Shown: positions 1 through 18,471 of the stretch, piece by piece
Numbering within the stretch: the stretch's first letter is position 1
Layout: every line of letters starts with the position of its first letter
DNA from: Deuterostichococcus epilithicus
Lineage: Eukaryota > Chlorophyta > Trebouxiophyceae > Prasiolales > Stichococcaceae
Assembly (NCBI GenBank): GCA_033439295.1
Contig: JAVTLE010000013.1
Coordinates: 2,294,001 to 2,358,000, forward strand
Direction: 5' to 3'
DNA: 64,000 nt
Translations under genes and position numbers: made by a program
Notes under the pieces: generated by a model
Database searches by the model: none
Seen by the model: the letters and a program-made list of their open reading frames with translations, nothing else
Told to the model about the DNA's origin: nothing

Positions 1-1982
1 CTCGACGCTGCGGCTGTGGGACCTGAACAGCGGCAACACCACCCGCCGCTTCATCGGCCACGCCAAGGATGTTCTGTCCGTCGCCTTCTCTGTGGACAAC
101 CGCCAGGTCTGTTTCATCTCCATTTTCCCCCTGAAGTTCCCCCTCGTTGACAGTTGGTCACCCAGCACACTGCGAGCTGTGAGCCGTTCTCCTCGGGGCA
201 CACCCTCTTTTGGGTGTCTGCAAAGCGGCGGGCGCCGGCGGCGCGGCGCACTCCCGCGGCTCGTGCAGCCCCCGCAGCACCGGCATGTGCGCCACACGTT
301 GTGCCAGGGGGCCCCTACCAGCTGTGGGATCGGATGCCTGGTACTGAACGTCCTGCTCCTGCTCACTGCACACGCAGATCGTGTCAGGCAGCCGCGACAG
401 GACCATCAAGCTGTGGAACACGCTGGGCGAGTGCAAGTACACCATCGGCGAGCCGGACGGCCACACCGAGTGGGTCTCCTGCGTCCGCTTCTCCCCCGTC
501 ACCACCAACCCCATCATCGTCTCCGCCGGATGGGACAAGCTCGTCAAGGTGGCCTCTCGTCCTTCCCGAGTCGCAAGCTGTATTGTCCATCCTCGCCAGC
601 TGCTGGAAAGCTCCTGGAGAGTTGGTTGGGGTGCCACATTGCTGTGCTGCGGCAGGCGCCCACTGTTGCCAGTTCTGGACAGGAGTTGCACTGGTCACCA
701 GGCGTGAGGATTGGCACATGCCAGACGCCACTGGCTGGGGAGCATCGTCCCGGGGAGCGTTGCGGGGCTGAGGCGGCTCCCATGTTCTGTGGCGCAGGTG
801 TGGAACCTGACGAACTGCAAGCTGCGCGCGGACCTGCGGGGCCACACCGGCTACATCAACACAGTCACCGTCTCCCCCGACGGCTCCCTGTGCGCCTCCG
901 GTGGCAAGGTGAGCCTCACATCCGCCCTGAGTGTGCCCCCCCGCGCTGCATGCTCGATGTTTGCCCTTGCAAACGCATGGTCCAGGTAACAGGCCCATCT
1001 GCCCTGCTATGCGCAGCGCCATGCCACCTGCTCGGTCGCGGCCCTGGACGAAGCGCGGCCCTGGACGGAGCGCGCTCCCCGCAGCCAGTCAGGCCCTCGG
1101 TACGCATGCACCTGAGCAGACGCGTGTGCCCTGCCCGTGCAGGACGGCGTGGCAATGCTGTGGGACCTGGCTGAGGGCAAGCGCCTGTACAGCCTGGACG
1201 CCGGCGACATCATCCACGCCCTGACCTTTTCCCCCAACCGCTACTGGCTGTGCGCTGCCACCCAGGTGCGCCACTGCTTCCCCGACCCCCCCCGGAGCTC
1301 CTGCAGCTTGCGGTCGTTGCTGCTGCCCTGTCTGCTGCAGCCTGTCTGGTTCCGCCGCGACTCTGCACTGGCAACGCCCGGTGTTATGGCCAAGATTGGG
1401 CGGCCGTCCTGGACCTGGGGCTCATGTTGTGCATGCATGGCTGCCACATCCACGCCTGCTTCTGGAGCTGACTCCGTTTGACGCAAGTTTCGTCGTACAT
1501 ACGCAGTCCTGCATCAAGATCTGGGACCTGGAGAGCAAGTCGATCGTCGATGAGCTGCGGCCGGATTTCCCTCCAGTGTCGAAAAAGGCCACTGTGAGTT
1601 CCTGGACTCCCGACTTGCCCCGTGTGCTGTTCTGAGCTGTCCAATCTGTCATCAGATGTGTGTGGGAATGTATATGACAGCCGCAACGCGTGCCCGGTGA
1701 ATGCGCAGGTGCCATACTGCACCTCGGTCGCCTGGTCGGCAGATGGCGCCACGCTGTACACCGGCTACACCGACGGCCAGGTGTGCTCGAAAACGATCGG
1801 CTCTGGGTTGCAAGAACCACAAAGACTGGATCAGTAGGCAGCATTGTGATTGGCCTGCGGCTCCCGAGCCGTCCTGGTTGTCGAGATGGCCGTGTTCCTC
1901 ACCATTGCATGTCAAACCCTTCACATCCGTGCCTCCCTCCGGCTTGCAGATCCGCGTCTGGAGCGTGGGGCGCACCGTCTAG
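1..1982 (+). CDS. RACK1: RACK1-type WD40 scaffold protein, 3' part (5' end outside window)
   Basis: Seven-bladed WD40 scaffold of the 40S ribosome and kinase signalling (family knowledge). Only the C-terminal blades are present. Exons: 1-106, 378-548, 798-908, 1143-1265, 1507-1593, 1709-1780, 1950-1982, all joined by GT-AG introns with matching phase. Seen in translation: LWDLNSG and a [12 protein letters not shown] blade, [62 protein letters not shown], then [20 protein letters not shown] and the short last exon [10 protein letters not shown] before TAG. GH and WD dipeptides recur at blade spacing, and the GYTDG...IRVW ending is typical of RACK1 rather than a general WD40 protein. The exon 5 border could shift by a codon. 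Very sure of the family. Confidence 0.95.
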
Positions 1983-2320
1983 GCGACAGCTGTCAAGGTA
2001 GCCGCAGGCTTGGCGCTGGGCAGGAAGAGGATGACCTGTGGGCTGGGGCATGAGCCTGGTGCCCGCTGGATCACTGCTGTTTGCTTTAGCTGGGCAGCAC
2101 GTGCGAGCCGGCAAATAGCTGTGCAACACGCGAGCCGGGTTCATTATCAGCACGTACAGAGTAGTTTCAGCATGCACAGAGCGACTTCTAGGCACCCACC
2201 CATGCCCCTGCAGACATGCCATGCAGTGATGTGCAATTTCTGAGAGTCCCAAACCATCAACTGGCCTGCAAGCTGCACCAAGCTGTGAAATAGATAGTTC
2301 GCACCCCCGGCAATGTCTAC
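1983..2320. other. Intergenic gap between RACK1 and the GILT gene
   Basis: About 340 bases between two genes on the same strand. It should hold the RACK1 3' UTR and the GILT promoter. I see no ORF of substance, RNA gene or clear element. Confidence 0.5.
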
Positions 2321-3804
2321 ATGTCTGACGTCACCATGAATGCCTCCAGGGGCCGTGTTACAGCGCTGCTCTTGACGCTGTGCTTCTGCACCTCGATCGC
2401 ACCACCTGCACGTGCAGGTTCGTTCACCTCTGAGTGGAGTGTGCGCAGCATCGTCATGCATGTGCGTCTGTCTGTGCCTGTTCTGTTGTACTATGTGTAC
2501 AATCGTCAAGCTGGTTGTAGCGGGTCAAACTTCTACTGGCTGGTGTGCAGATGGTGCAGTTGGCGCTGCGCCAGTGAATGTAACGCTGTTTGGGGAGAGC
2601 CTGTGCCCATACTGCATCCGATTCACTACTCAGAACGTCGCACCGCTTTTCAAGCAGGGCCTCGGCAGCTTGTTCAACTTCACCTGTGCGCTCCTGTGCC
2701 GGTGTACACCCCCTCCTTTTTGCCTGCATGTATCAATTCAAGCTGCTGCTCAGAAGCTTGCAGGAATCATAGCTCATCGTATGCCGTTGTGGCCTTGCAG
2801 ATGTCGCTTACGGGAATGCCATCAACACCACTGAGGTGAGCTGCACGGGTGGTAGTCAACACAAACATGTTGACGTGCGTGCCGCAACTCTTCTATATGC
2901 AGCTCCAGACATCATTCTTTTCCACGACAGTCATGGCATCGAACCCTCCCGTGGCAGCGCACACTCCCTCACAGCTCATACTTGGTCGCAGGGTCCCGTG
3001 TGTCAGCATGGGGCGGAGGAGTGCCTGTTCAACCGTGTTATCAACTGCGCGGCGGCACTCAACCCCGGGCAGGATAAGTGGTTCCCGTACGTGGAGTGCC
3101 TGGAGGGCGCCCTGCAGGGCGACTTTGAAAGCGATGAGGCGGCTGCCCAAAAGTGTGCGGACGATGTTGGCGTAGACTATGACAGCATCAAGAAGTGCGC
3201 CAACGGTGCGCAATGAAAAGCTGTTGCTCTCAACACTGCCAGTGCTTCCTGTCCTCAGTGCTTGCTGCTTGCTGCATGCTGACTCCTGCTTCGTCCACTG
3301 TTCGAGAGGCACTGTGCTGCCAATCAAGTCGGGAAGCAGTCTCTGTGCTGAGCTGCCATTGCGATCAGTTGCTGATTTGATCATCAGGCAAGCAAGGGGA
3401 CGAGCTGGACGCAGAGGCGCAGGCGGCGACGGATGCGCTGCAGCCGGCGCACACGTACGTGCCGTGGGTGGTCGTCAACGGTGTGCCGCTGGGCGCAGAC
3501 TACGGCGCGCTCAAGTCCATCGTCTGCGCCGCCTATGCCGGGGAGAGGTGCGTTGACCAGGGTTTTATGATCTCTGTAGCTGCATATGAAATAGGAATAT
3601 CTTCAACAATTGTCTCGGTCACGACCGCATCCACAGGATGTCATGTGTTTTTCAGGGTGACAGTCGTGTCTTTGAATCCGCAGGCCTGGTGCTTGCTACG
3701 CAATTCCGCCAACGGCGGAGGTGGGCAGCTATGGCAGTGATGTCGGATGGAACGCCCAGCAAAGTGGCGCCCAGCAAAGTGGCGCCAGCACAGAATTCAG
3801 TTGA
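2321..3804 (+). CDS. GILT family (gamma-interferon-inducible lysosomal thiol reductase-like)
   Basis: Secreted or lysosomal thiol reductase that reduces protein disulfides at acidic pH (family knowledge). Exons: 2321-2417, 2551-2685, 2801-2835, 2992-3205, 3388-3547, 3684-3804, about 253 aa. The start gives a signal peptide with a hydrophobic core (ALLLTLCFC, then PPARA); a second ATG lies at 2336. Active-site motif CPYC follows VTLFGESL; the signature CQHG-x2-EC-x2-N is present in exon 4; VPWVVVNG and a Cys-containing tail follow. The last exon carries a 15-bp tandem repeat encoding AQQSG twice. An unspliced read-through would instead stop at 3740, but the spliced tail (ERPGACY) fits the family better. 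Downstream it converges on the DDM1 gene. Confidence 0.9.
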
Positions 3805-4215
3805 CTAATCACAGGATGCTTACATTAGCTAGTGGCACAACAATCAATGGCACGTATGGACTTGCAACAATGGTGAACAAAACCACAAAACTACATTACA
3901 GAATTTTCCCCCAAACCTCAATAATCCCCAGCCTAATTGAGACGTCCTCGCCAGCCCTGACTGCCGCACAGCACACTGCCAGTGGCCCAGCAACGTTATG
4001 ACGTATCACATTGTTCCGGTCTAGAGATGACTGTTCACGAGACAGCGGGGCACTGGTGGCGCTGAGACATCTGCCCGTGTCTCCCAATCCTGTGTGCATG
4101 CTCTCAGCAGCGCCCAAAGGCGGGCACGCACTCGGGAGCGGCGCCTGCTCACTGCACGCCCTTCAGCAGCCCTGTACCCTCCATCTGCAGCACATGTCGC
4201 CGCCACCCGGTGACA
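3805..4215. other. Convergent intergenic gap, GILT / DDM1
   Basis: About 410 bases between two gene ends, AT-richer than the flanking exons. Presumably both 3' UTRs. No further gene is seen. Confidence 0.5.
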
Positions 4216-10665
<6,450 letters not shown>

Positions 10666-12207
10666 GACGCGCTGCGGGCAGGGAAGCAGGGCTGGGTTGA
10701 CAGGTGTCAGACCCCGCACGCGACCGCGGCAGTCGAGCAGGACCGTAAATAATGAGCTATTACAATCTGCCGTGAACGAGTCTGCGCTGTGTACATTGGA
10801 CCATGCGGTGTGCCTCCGCCTTATCATGATTCGATCTACAAATGCATGTTGCAACTTGATTGCCTGCTGCGCAGCGACATCTCAACCAGGCAGCGATCGG
10901 ATCATGAATTGAGAGGCTCCTTGCGCTGGTGCGCGGTGTTCAGCACCGTCTGCCGGCAGAGCACACCATGACACGAAACACGAACATGCTTCGAACGCTG
11001 ATGTTGGGCGCGTCCGAGGTTCCGGTAAGGACCTTTCGATCGCAATCGACTCGGGTGGCCCCTATTTCCCCTCTCCAGAATGCCCGCGCCTTTGTAGCGT
11101 GTGGGACCCTTTTGAAGCATTTCAAAAAATTGGCCATCCTGATTGCCGTGCTCGCGACACTGATGGGGCGCGCGGAGGCGACAAGATCGGCGACAGAGCA
11201 CGAGACGCACCTTCGTCATACTAGCACCCATCAACCCTTGGGCTGCAGCGAGGCGGCACGGACCCGAGCCGAGACCTGGCTGCACGGATCAACTGCCGGC
11301 GTGGGGTGACGGTCAATCTATGTATAACCCACTGGGGCTGCCAGTCGCAAGAGGGCAACACTGTTGATGGGCAAATGGTTGCACCCAGCCAATGCAAGCT
11401 GCTGTGTGCAGGCGGCACACGTGGAGTCATGTCGTGCATGCAGCGAGGGACATGTGCCCCCCTCTTGCGGGCCCTCGTTGTGTACATGAACAATTCCTGG
11501 TTTTTTGGCAAGCCCGGTGCAGGTGAGGATCAGAGGCAAAGCTCTAGCCGATTGCATCATTGGACATCAGCAGTGTGGGTCGCGCTCGCTGTCCAGCAAG
11601 GCGCCGCTTTTCGCGACGGTTGCGGGCTGATCTGCTGCTTGGGGTGCCCTAAGTGCTGGTCCAGCGTAGCTACCTCTGCGTGTTTCCGGCCTCGGATCTC
11701 TGAATTGCTGGAACACTCCGCTCTATCTTCGTCACGTTCAGCCTCGGAGAGGAGAGATCGCAGACCTACACACAGGTGCGAGTATAAGTTGAGCCCCTGA
11801 GAGCTTGGCCCTTGCTCTGAAATTGGGATGTGACTCCTTGAGAGATGCATCCGCCTGAACGTTTCAGTAGCCGACCGGTCCCAGGAGTGCGCATGTTGGC
11901 GTATGTCGCACAGCGCGGCGCACCCTGTTGACGCTTGACCGCTGTGTGACATGTTAAGCATGCAGAGTCTGTTGAATCTGCGAACACAATCGTGTGGCCT
12001 ATATCGCCACACTCAGCTAGCCGGCATCGTCAGGACCAACATGCAGAGCGTCAACATGCTACTGTGGAATGGCGCTCTGGGGTCAGGCACGAAGCCTGAC
12101 GAAATTTCAATGATATACGTGTGCTGGATGACGATGCAGGCCTGAAGTCGCTTCACCGTTTGGCAGCGAGCCCGGCGCCGGCGGGCGGGCCATAGCAGCG
12201 AGCAGCC
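10666..12207. other. Divergent intergenic region, DDM1 / V-ATPase C
   Basis: About 1.5 kb with promoters of two divergent genes. The only candidate inside is a 113-codon ORF (see 10968-11309). No tRNA-like or repeat structure was recognised. Confidence 0.5.
10968..11309 (+). CDS. Hypothetical small ORF with one hydrophobic segment
   Basis: An ATG-started ORF of about 113 codons in the DDM1/V-ATPase C divergent region. It contains a basic stretch followed by a possible membrane segment (KKLAILIAVLATLMG). No family is recognised, no intron is needed, and the antisense frame is also open, so it may be chance. Listed only because it is the best ORF in a 1.5-kb gap. Confidence 0.2.
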   Translation: MTRNTNMLRTLMLGASEVPVRTFRSQSTRVAPISPLQNARAFVACGTLLKHFKKLAILIAVLATLMGRAEATRSATEHETHLRHTSTHQPLGCSEAARTRAETWLHGSTAGVG

Positions 12208-15200
12208 ATGCACTGGCTGGTCAGCCTGCCGCTGACGGGCAGCAAGGATGACGCCTGGAACACGCTCCAACAGATCAGCACGTGCGCACCCTCACTCACC
12301 CCATCGGCATGATGCATCTCTTGCCCGTCGGACGGACTGCTATCGATGTCTACCAGAGCACGCAGCATGTCGCATGCGGCTGCAGCTTTGGCATCTTGCC
12401 GCTCCTATCATTTCTGCATGATGCCCCCACAGGTACGATGCGCCGCTCAGCGAGAACCATCGATTCAGCATCCCGGAGCTACGGGTGGGAACGCTGGACT
12501 CGCTAATGGTGCTGAGTGACGACCTGGTGAAGGTTAATTCGCTGCTGGAGTCGGTCGTCAACAAGATTCGGCGGCAGGTGGGCAGCCCAATTTCCCAGTC
12601 GAATATCTCAAACTTCCACAACTGCGGCGCGGGAGAATTGGGGAGAAGGGGACAGGGGGCATTGCCGCAGCCTGCCACCAATGGCATGTCCCGTCGCACT
12701 GGAGGCCAGAAAATGCGTGGCTTCAGCAGAGCGGGCGTGCAAGGGCCCCGTCAATATGAGCACGGCGCACAGCCTCATGCACTTGCGCCGCTGTCGCTTG
12801 CGCCGCACGCCACAGGCGCTCTCGGAGCGTGCGATGGCTCACGGGGTGGCTGTATACGCTGGTCCCACCGCGTGCGTCGCTGCCACCTGCCTTGCGCATG
12901 GTCTGATGCAGATGTTCGAGCTGGCGGTGGCGACAGACGAGAGTGAGGAGGTGCGGGTGGAGGGCATGCCGCCCGAGACCTACCTGGAGCGCTTCGCCTG
13001 GGACGAGGCCAAGTACCCGCCGCGGCGGCCGCTGGCGGAGACCGTCGGCGCCATCACCGACATCGTGCAGCAGCTGGAGGACGGCCTCAAGGCGCGCACG
13101 GTCCCCAACTTGACAGTCTCTTGAGGCAGTTCAGCTGTCCGGGGTCAGCATGCTGGCAGGCGTGACCAGGCCGGCTGGGCTGCCATCAGGCCAGGCGTGT
13201 CTGTGGGATCCGCCTCTGCTTCCGGCCAGCTGACAGCAGCGAGCCAGGCATGCTTCGCGCCACAGCATCCGGAGGCATGGCGCAGCAGCCAAGTGGGCCT
13301 TGGCCGCTGAGCTGCAGCAGGACGCAACCCTCTGGCCCCGTCAGTCAGGCCTGCGCGTCAGGCAGGCCTGCGCCGGTCCGGCGTTGTCCAGCCACATTGG
13401 GGCCGCCGCAACGAACGCGGCCGCCCCCGCGACCGCAGGTCCGAGTGAGCGAGTACAACCAGGTCAAGGGGCAGGTGGCGGCGCTCAACCGCAAGCGCAC
13501 CGGCAACCTGGCGGTGCGGGAGCTGAGCAACATCGTCAACAACGAGGACGCGGTAGCAACCGAGAACCTGGTCTCCCTCTTCGTGGTGGTGCCCAAGACC
13601 AGCAAGTCCGACTGGCAGGGCGGCTACGAGAAGCTGTCCGACTTCGTGGTGTGCTTCCTGAGTCTCCCGCTGTTTAGAAGCGCAGCCAGCGCGACACCCG
13701 CACGGCCCATCGCAACTGGAAACGTGTCGTCAGGACCGTGGCTTGTTGCGGAGTGGAGGCAGCAGAGCCCAGCAGCAGCGTCTGTGCAGCAATCACAGGG
13801 AGGCTGTGCGGACAGTGCCGCACTGCCGGTTGCAGCCTGCACGACAGGTTTGCCCCCGACACAGTCCTTCCAATGCGACCCTGACCGGATAATGTTGATG
13901 GTCGATTGTGCGCAGGTGCCGCGGTCGTCGAAGGAGATCACGCAGGACAGCGACTACATCCTGTACCGGGTGATCCTGTTCCGCCGCGTGGCCGACACCT
14001 TCAAGGCCGCTTGCCGCTCGGCCGGCTACCAGGTGCGTGCTCGCTCCTCAGCTGCGTGTGGTAGGGACAAACTCGAATCACGGCCGATGGTGCTGCTACT
14101 TGACCATGCCCTAATGGCACCAGAATTGCAGCCGGCATCGCCTCTGCCACCTGAGGTGGCGCGGCTGCTGGCAGGCCTGTGGGGACTTGCTGAGTAGATT
14201 TCGGCCCTAATCTCCTAGCTGCCGTCAGGCTGGTGACGAGATGCGCCCCAGACTTCCTCCAGTCTCCATCCACCACAGGGCGTTCGACCGTGCGTGTCCT
14301 GGTGCGTGAGCAAACGTACTGGACGAGGCGAACTAGGTGCATTCTAGACTGGCCCTGAAAGCAAATTCGGTCGGGAGACCTGCCTGATTTATGAGGCCGA
14401 ACGTAATTTGAACGAGTGCAGGAGGAGGCGGGGAGCGATCACAACCTTTTCCGAATTGTGCTCCTGACCGTGAAACTGAAACAACATCTGGTCCTCGTGC
14501 ACAGGTGCGCGAGTACGAGGTGGACGAGGAGAAGGCGGCGCAGGATGAGGCGGGCAACAACGACCTGCAGAGCAGCGCGGCAGAGAAGAAGCGCCGCCTG
14601 GAACAGTGGTCCACCACCGCCTACGGCGAGGCATGCCTTTCTCCCTTCCTAGAAACACGTTTCCTTGGTCCCTAACAGGCCCCTGCCCCACTTGTCGCTC
14701 CCACTCCTCGTGCGATCCGCCGCGGCCACACTGGCGGGCGCCCTGCCGCCGCCGCGTCTCAAGCGCATCGTGCGCTGCCTGCCGCCTGTGCGTCATCGGC
14801 CGATGCTGCGGTGCAGCGTGTCGGTCGCCTCACTGCGGCCTGCGCCGCAGGCGTTCGCCTGCGCGCTCCTGACCCTGCTCATCGCAGCCTGCAAGTCTGC
14901 GGTCGGATAATGCCGCGTGCAGGGCTCTGCATTGGTGCCCTGGCCTGCCTCGCTCAACACCTGCCTTCACGCTGTGCGCAGGCATTCAGCGCATGGATCC
15001 ATGTGTGCGCCATCCGGCTGTTCGTGGAGTCCATCCTGCGCTATGGGTTGCCGCCGCAGTACCTGGCGGTCCTCATGAAGCCGGCGCCCAAGAGCGTCAC
15101 CCGCCTGCGCAAGGCGCTCGCCAACGCCTTTGGCGCCAAGGGTGCGCTGCAGAGGGCCAACGCTGGCGAAGTGCCGGTTGCATGCCTGTCCTGGCTTTGC

Positions 15201-15723
15201 TGCCAGTACCACCAGCACCTGGCGCCCAGGGAGTAGTGTGCATGCTGTGGCAGGCGCTGTTGTGCTGAGGGTCCATCCAGCGGGGGAGCTGGCAGAAGTG
15301 AAAGTATGCCTGTTTCTACATTGCCGACTAGCCACTCGGGAGTCCTTGAGCGTCATGGCAGCGAGCAAGGTGGCCCTGCGCATCAGCTGCTGAGTGACGC
15401 TTCTGGTGTTGCAGGCCAAGGCTTCTTCGAGGGTGATGGCGACAAGACCGGCGCCCTGGGGGCAGAAGGCGACATGTTCCCGTGCGTCCTCAGTTCCATG
15501 TCCGTGCTTCTGCAAATGACCCACTCACTGTCTCCTCGTCCCCAGCCACGCACTTTCGCATTTGCCGTACTGGCCGAGTGGCGGCATCAAGGCAACTGCA
15601 TTGTAGGTTTGCCGCGAAACTGCAATCAGCTCCCACCAGTCAAGACTTGTTTATTTCATACCTTGCTGACTCCCCGTGCGTCCTGTTTTTAGGTACGTCA
15701 GCTTTACAGTCGCAATTGACTAA
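12208..15723 (+). CDS. VATC: V-type proton ATPase subunit C
   Basis: Stalk subunit linking V1 to V0 of the vacuolar proton pump; DET3 in Arabidopsis, VMA5 in yeast (family knowledge). Exons: 12208-12281, 12433-12577, 12912-13100, 13439-13648, 13916-14032, 14505-14630, 14982-15141, 15415-15481, 15693-15723; about 372 aa, close to the 375 of the plant protein. Seen: HWLVSLPLTGS start, PELRVGTLDSLMVLSDDL, RFAWDEAKYP, VPRSSKEI, FSAWIHVCAIRLFVESILRY, and a last exon encoding YVSFTVAID before TAA. Intron 6 begins with GC (GAG|GCATGC) and fits in phase; no GT site gives the right join. Exon 3 ends at an atypical GT (ACG|GTCCCC). Confidence 0.95.
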
Positions 15724-16274
15724 GGCGACTGCATGGGCATGGCTGCCGCTCTCGTTTGCTGAGCAAATTGAATGCGAAATGGGCTTAGCGACACCGGTTT
15801 TGGCAAGTTGCAAACGAAGCTGCACCTCGCGCCTGAATTGGAAAGACGTACCAACTACCTACCTTGAAATGCAAGTGGGAAGTTGATACCTCTCAGCATT
15901 CTCACGCACTTCACAATGCACCTGCTGTACAAGTGAGCGGTACGAGAGTCTTGCATCAACTTGCATCAATTTTTGCGCACTCGAGAAGCTCCAACCTAGG
16001 TAGCTACACCAGGTTCGTATTGTTGCGCGTGGCCTCCGATAGAGAACGCGGGTAGTTGGATTGTGGAAAGAAGGGCCGCCTCTGGTGCTGGCAGGGTCCT
16101 GGCGGCGGCGTGCTAGTGGGATGTTGCCATTGTGACAGGCTGGGATATTCGAGATACACAAAATGAATTGAAACTTCTGCCAGGCCAACGTCAACATGCC
16201 CATGGGCTCTGTCATATGTCATCGCGAACCAAGGTCATCCATGCACTTGTTACCGTTTTGCCGGCACAAACAGC
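15724..16274. other. Convergent gap, V-ATPase C / broken SPFH gene
   Basis: About 550 bases. Small ORFs on both strands show no recognisable motif. Probably 3' UTR and spacer. Confidence 0.4.
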
Positions 16275-18471
16275 TCAAAGCCGCGCAAGTCGATCTGACA
16301 TCTCTTCGAGGTCCACCTGAATCTGGCGCCCATGCGGGCAGCCTGCCGTCAATAGAGAGGCACTGCTTTCGGACAGTGCCTGTTGCCAAAGAGAGCACCA
16401 ATGGCAACAGATGCTATCGAGTTCTCTGCCGCCACCGTCATTCATGATTAGCGGGAGCCCCTTCACGCCGCCGCCAATGACGACGACCTTGGCGTTCGGC
16501 GACTCGGCGAGCTTGAGCGTGGCTTCAATGCCCTTCCAGGCGAGCGTCCTCTCGTCGATGCCCTGCGGCTTTAGTATGACGTGCCTTGTATTTTTATTCA
16601 GCTAGTATTGTGATAAACACAGCTTGCACCCATTCTGCCATCATAAAAAACAACCTCTCAGTATGGAACGCAGCTCCAAGCCAAAGGCGTCAAATACGAT
16701 CTGGCGGCAGATTAAGCAGATGTCCGTGAATTCTAGGACCTCAGAACGGGAGGATCAGGGTGGGTGGAGATGGCTGCGAGGGAGCCTGCCTTGGAGACGA
16801 CGTGCTGGAAGTCGGCGATGCCTTAGGCCTCAATGCGCTGCCGCTCCGCCGCTTGCGACTCTGTAGGACCATGCGCCAGGAATGGGCTGAATGCCAGCCG
16901 CTGGTGACAAAGATTGCGCGCACACTGCTGGGACGGAGGTCTTGCGCCGGACACGGTGGCATTAATGCCCAGCCTTGCCCTGACCCCGGTGCAGGCCGCA
17001 CTCACTGATGGCATGAGCAGTGGCTCTGATACGAGCGGTGCTGGCGGCGGGTGGCAACGACCCGCACCTTTCGTGAGCACAAACTCCATCCGCTGGCTCT
17101 CCTGCTCGCTGGCCAGCTTCACGCAGTCCAATCGCGTTGTTCAGGGAGCGCTGCGCAGGTGCAACTAAGATCTCGTTACATCCCTCATGTCACATCTCCG
17201 AGTGTGCGGGCAAAAGCAGCAATGCCGCCGATGACCGCGCGCAAGAGCCACATGCCACCACGCAGCAGGCAGCAAGCCAAGCAACAGCGCAAACCTCGCA
17301 CCGGCAGCTTGATGCTACGCAGCAGAACCTCGCTGCTCGATACTGATGCCGCGCTTGCCCAGCTGGTTGTCCATGTCTGCTAGCAGCTGCAGCATGTTCT
17401 TCATGAAGGTCAGGCGTCAGAAGCTGATATTCTGCGCTGGTTGCACTTCTGCAACATCACGCTTGCGGCCTGCAGCTGGATGTCTTGACGGGGAAACAAC
17501 TCGCACCTTCTTCTCAAACTCCATTCTTTCGGAGGTGTAAAGCGCCTTTGCGCTCTGAGACGAGGTCAGGTTGCGCACTGCCGACCTCAGCGTCGGCAGC
17601 ATTAGCACCTGTGCGTATGCTGCACTGGGCAAGTGCACTCAGCGGCCAGATGCAGCTCTCTCAGCAGACTGCAATGTGTCAGGCGCAAGTGGGCTGACAG
17701 CCATGAGAACACCTTGCTGCTGAGAATGGTGACCAGTGAGAAGGCTGCTGTACGAGTATCTTAACATCTGCCGCACCTCCTGGCAATCCATGCCAATGTT
17801 GGTGTATAGGGTTCCGCACCATGTCAGAGCCCGACAGCCGGTACAGGCTGGAGACTGTCCATGCACACACGCACAGACGTTACTCCTTGATACCTGCCGA
17901 CGTGACGCTTATGCGATAGGCCGGTAACGTGATACGCTGCCTGTGGGTGTCAGGCAGACAGGGTTTCCGTCGGCGCTCAGACATCGTCAAAGTAGTCACG
18001 ACATCAACAGCTTGCAAGAAATAGAAGACGTGCTCATCGACCTCGTCACCGCAGAGTCTGCATTGAAAGTCATGGAGTCGCCGTACATACCGTTGAGGTG
18101 TACGACCCAGGCCCTCGTTGATGGGGACGTCCTGACTGGTGTCCAGCAGCTGCGTTTTGGTAGACAATCTGCGCACCGCCGCCAGCGGACTCTTAAGTGC
18201 AGCCCCGGCTGCAGCACGGTGCTGCTCATGGTGCCTGCAGAAACAACAATCAGGCTGTGTGGTCGCATCCTATGGTCAGATCGAGCATCAAATTTAGGGG
18301 CGGAATGCAGCCAGCCTGCTGGTGTAGTTTCAGATGCTGGGAAGGGTTTTGTATACCAAACTGGTCCAGCAGCGCGATCTCGCCAGCGCCCAATGCTCGT
18401 CAGGCTCGCACTTTAATAAGCACGCCTGCCAGCCCGATGCCGAAGACGCCCATCGATGGCCCTACCAGGGC
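16275..18471 (-). pseudogene. SPFH/band-7 (prohibitin/stomatin-like) gene, multiply disrupted
   Basis: Membrane-scaffold family member. Exon-like blocks, first to last: 18471-18357, 18234-18091, 17854-17777, 17608-17507, 17398-17302, 17150-17068, 16860-16790, 16562-16275. Family segments are plain: EIALLDQFG, VLQPGLHLRV, LSTKTQLLDTSQDVP, LYTNIGMD, LPTLRSAVRNLTS, LASEQESQRMEFVL, GIADFQHVVSK, WKGIEATLKLAESPNAK, GLPLIMN. All splice sites still work in phase, one as GC-AG (AAG|GCAGGC at 16790). But the frame breaks about five times by single bases (near 18187, 18108, 17812, 17328 and 17127), and there are in-frame stops, TGA at 18402-18400 and TAA at 16825-16823. Several breaks sit at short homopolymers, so base-call error is possible, but no other gene in the window shows this. 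The N-terminal exon is not identified. Confidence 0.75.

Noticed and set aside
3459-3740. GILT ending by read-through at 3740
   Set aside because: Splicing from 3547 to 3684 gives the family-like Cys-containing tail ERPGACY and a matching phase; the read-through tail does not resemble the family.
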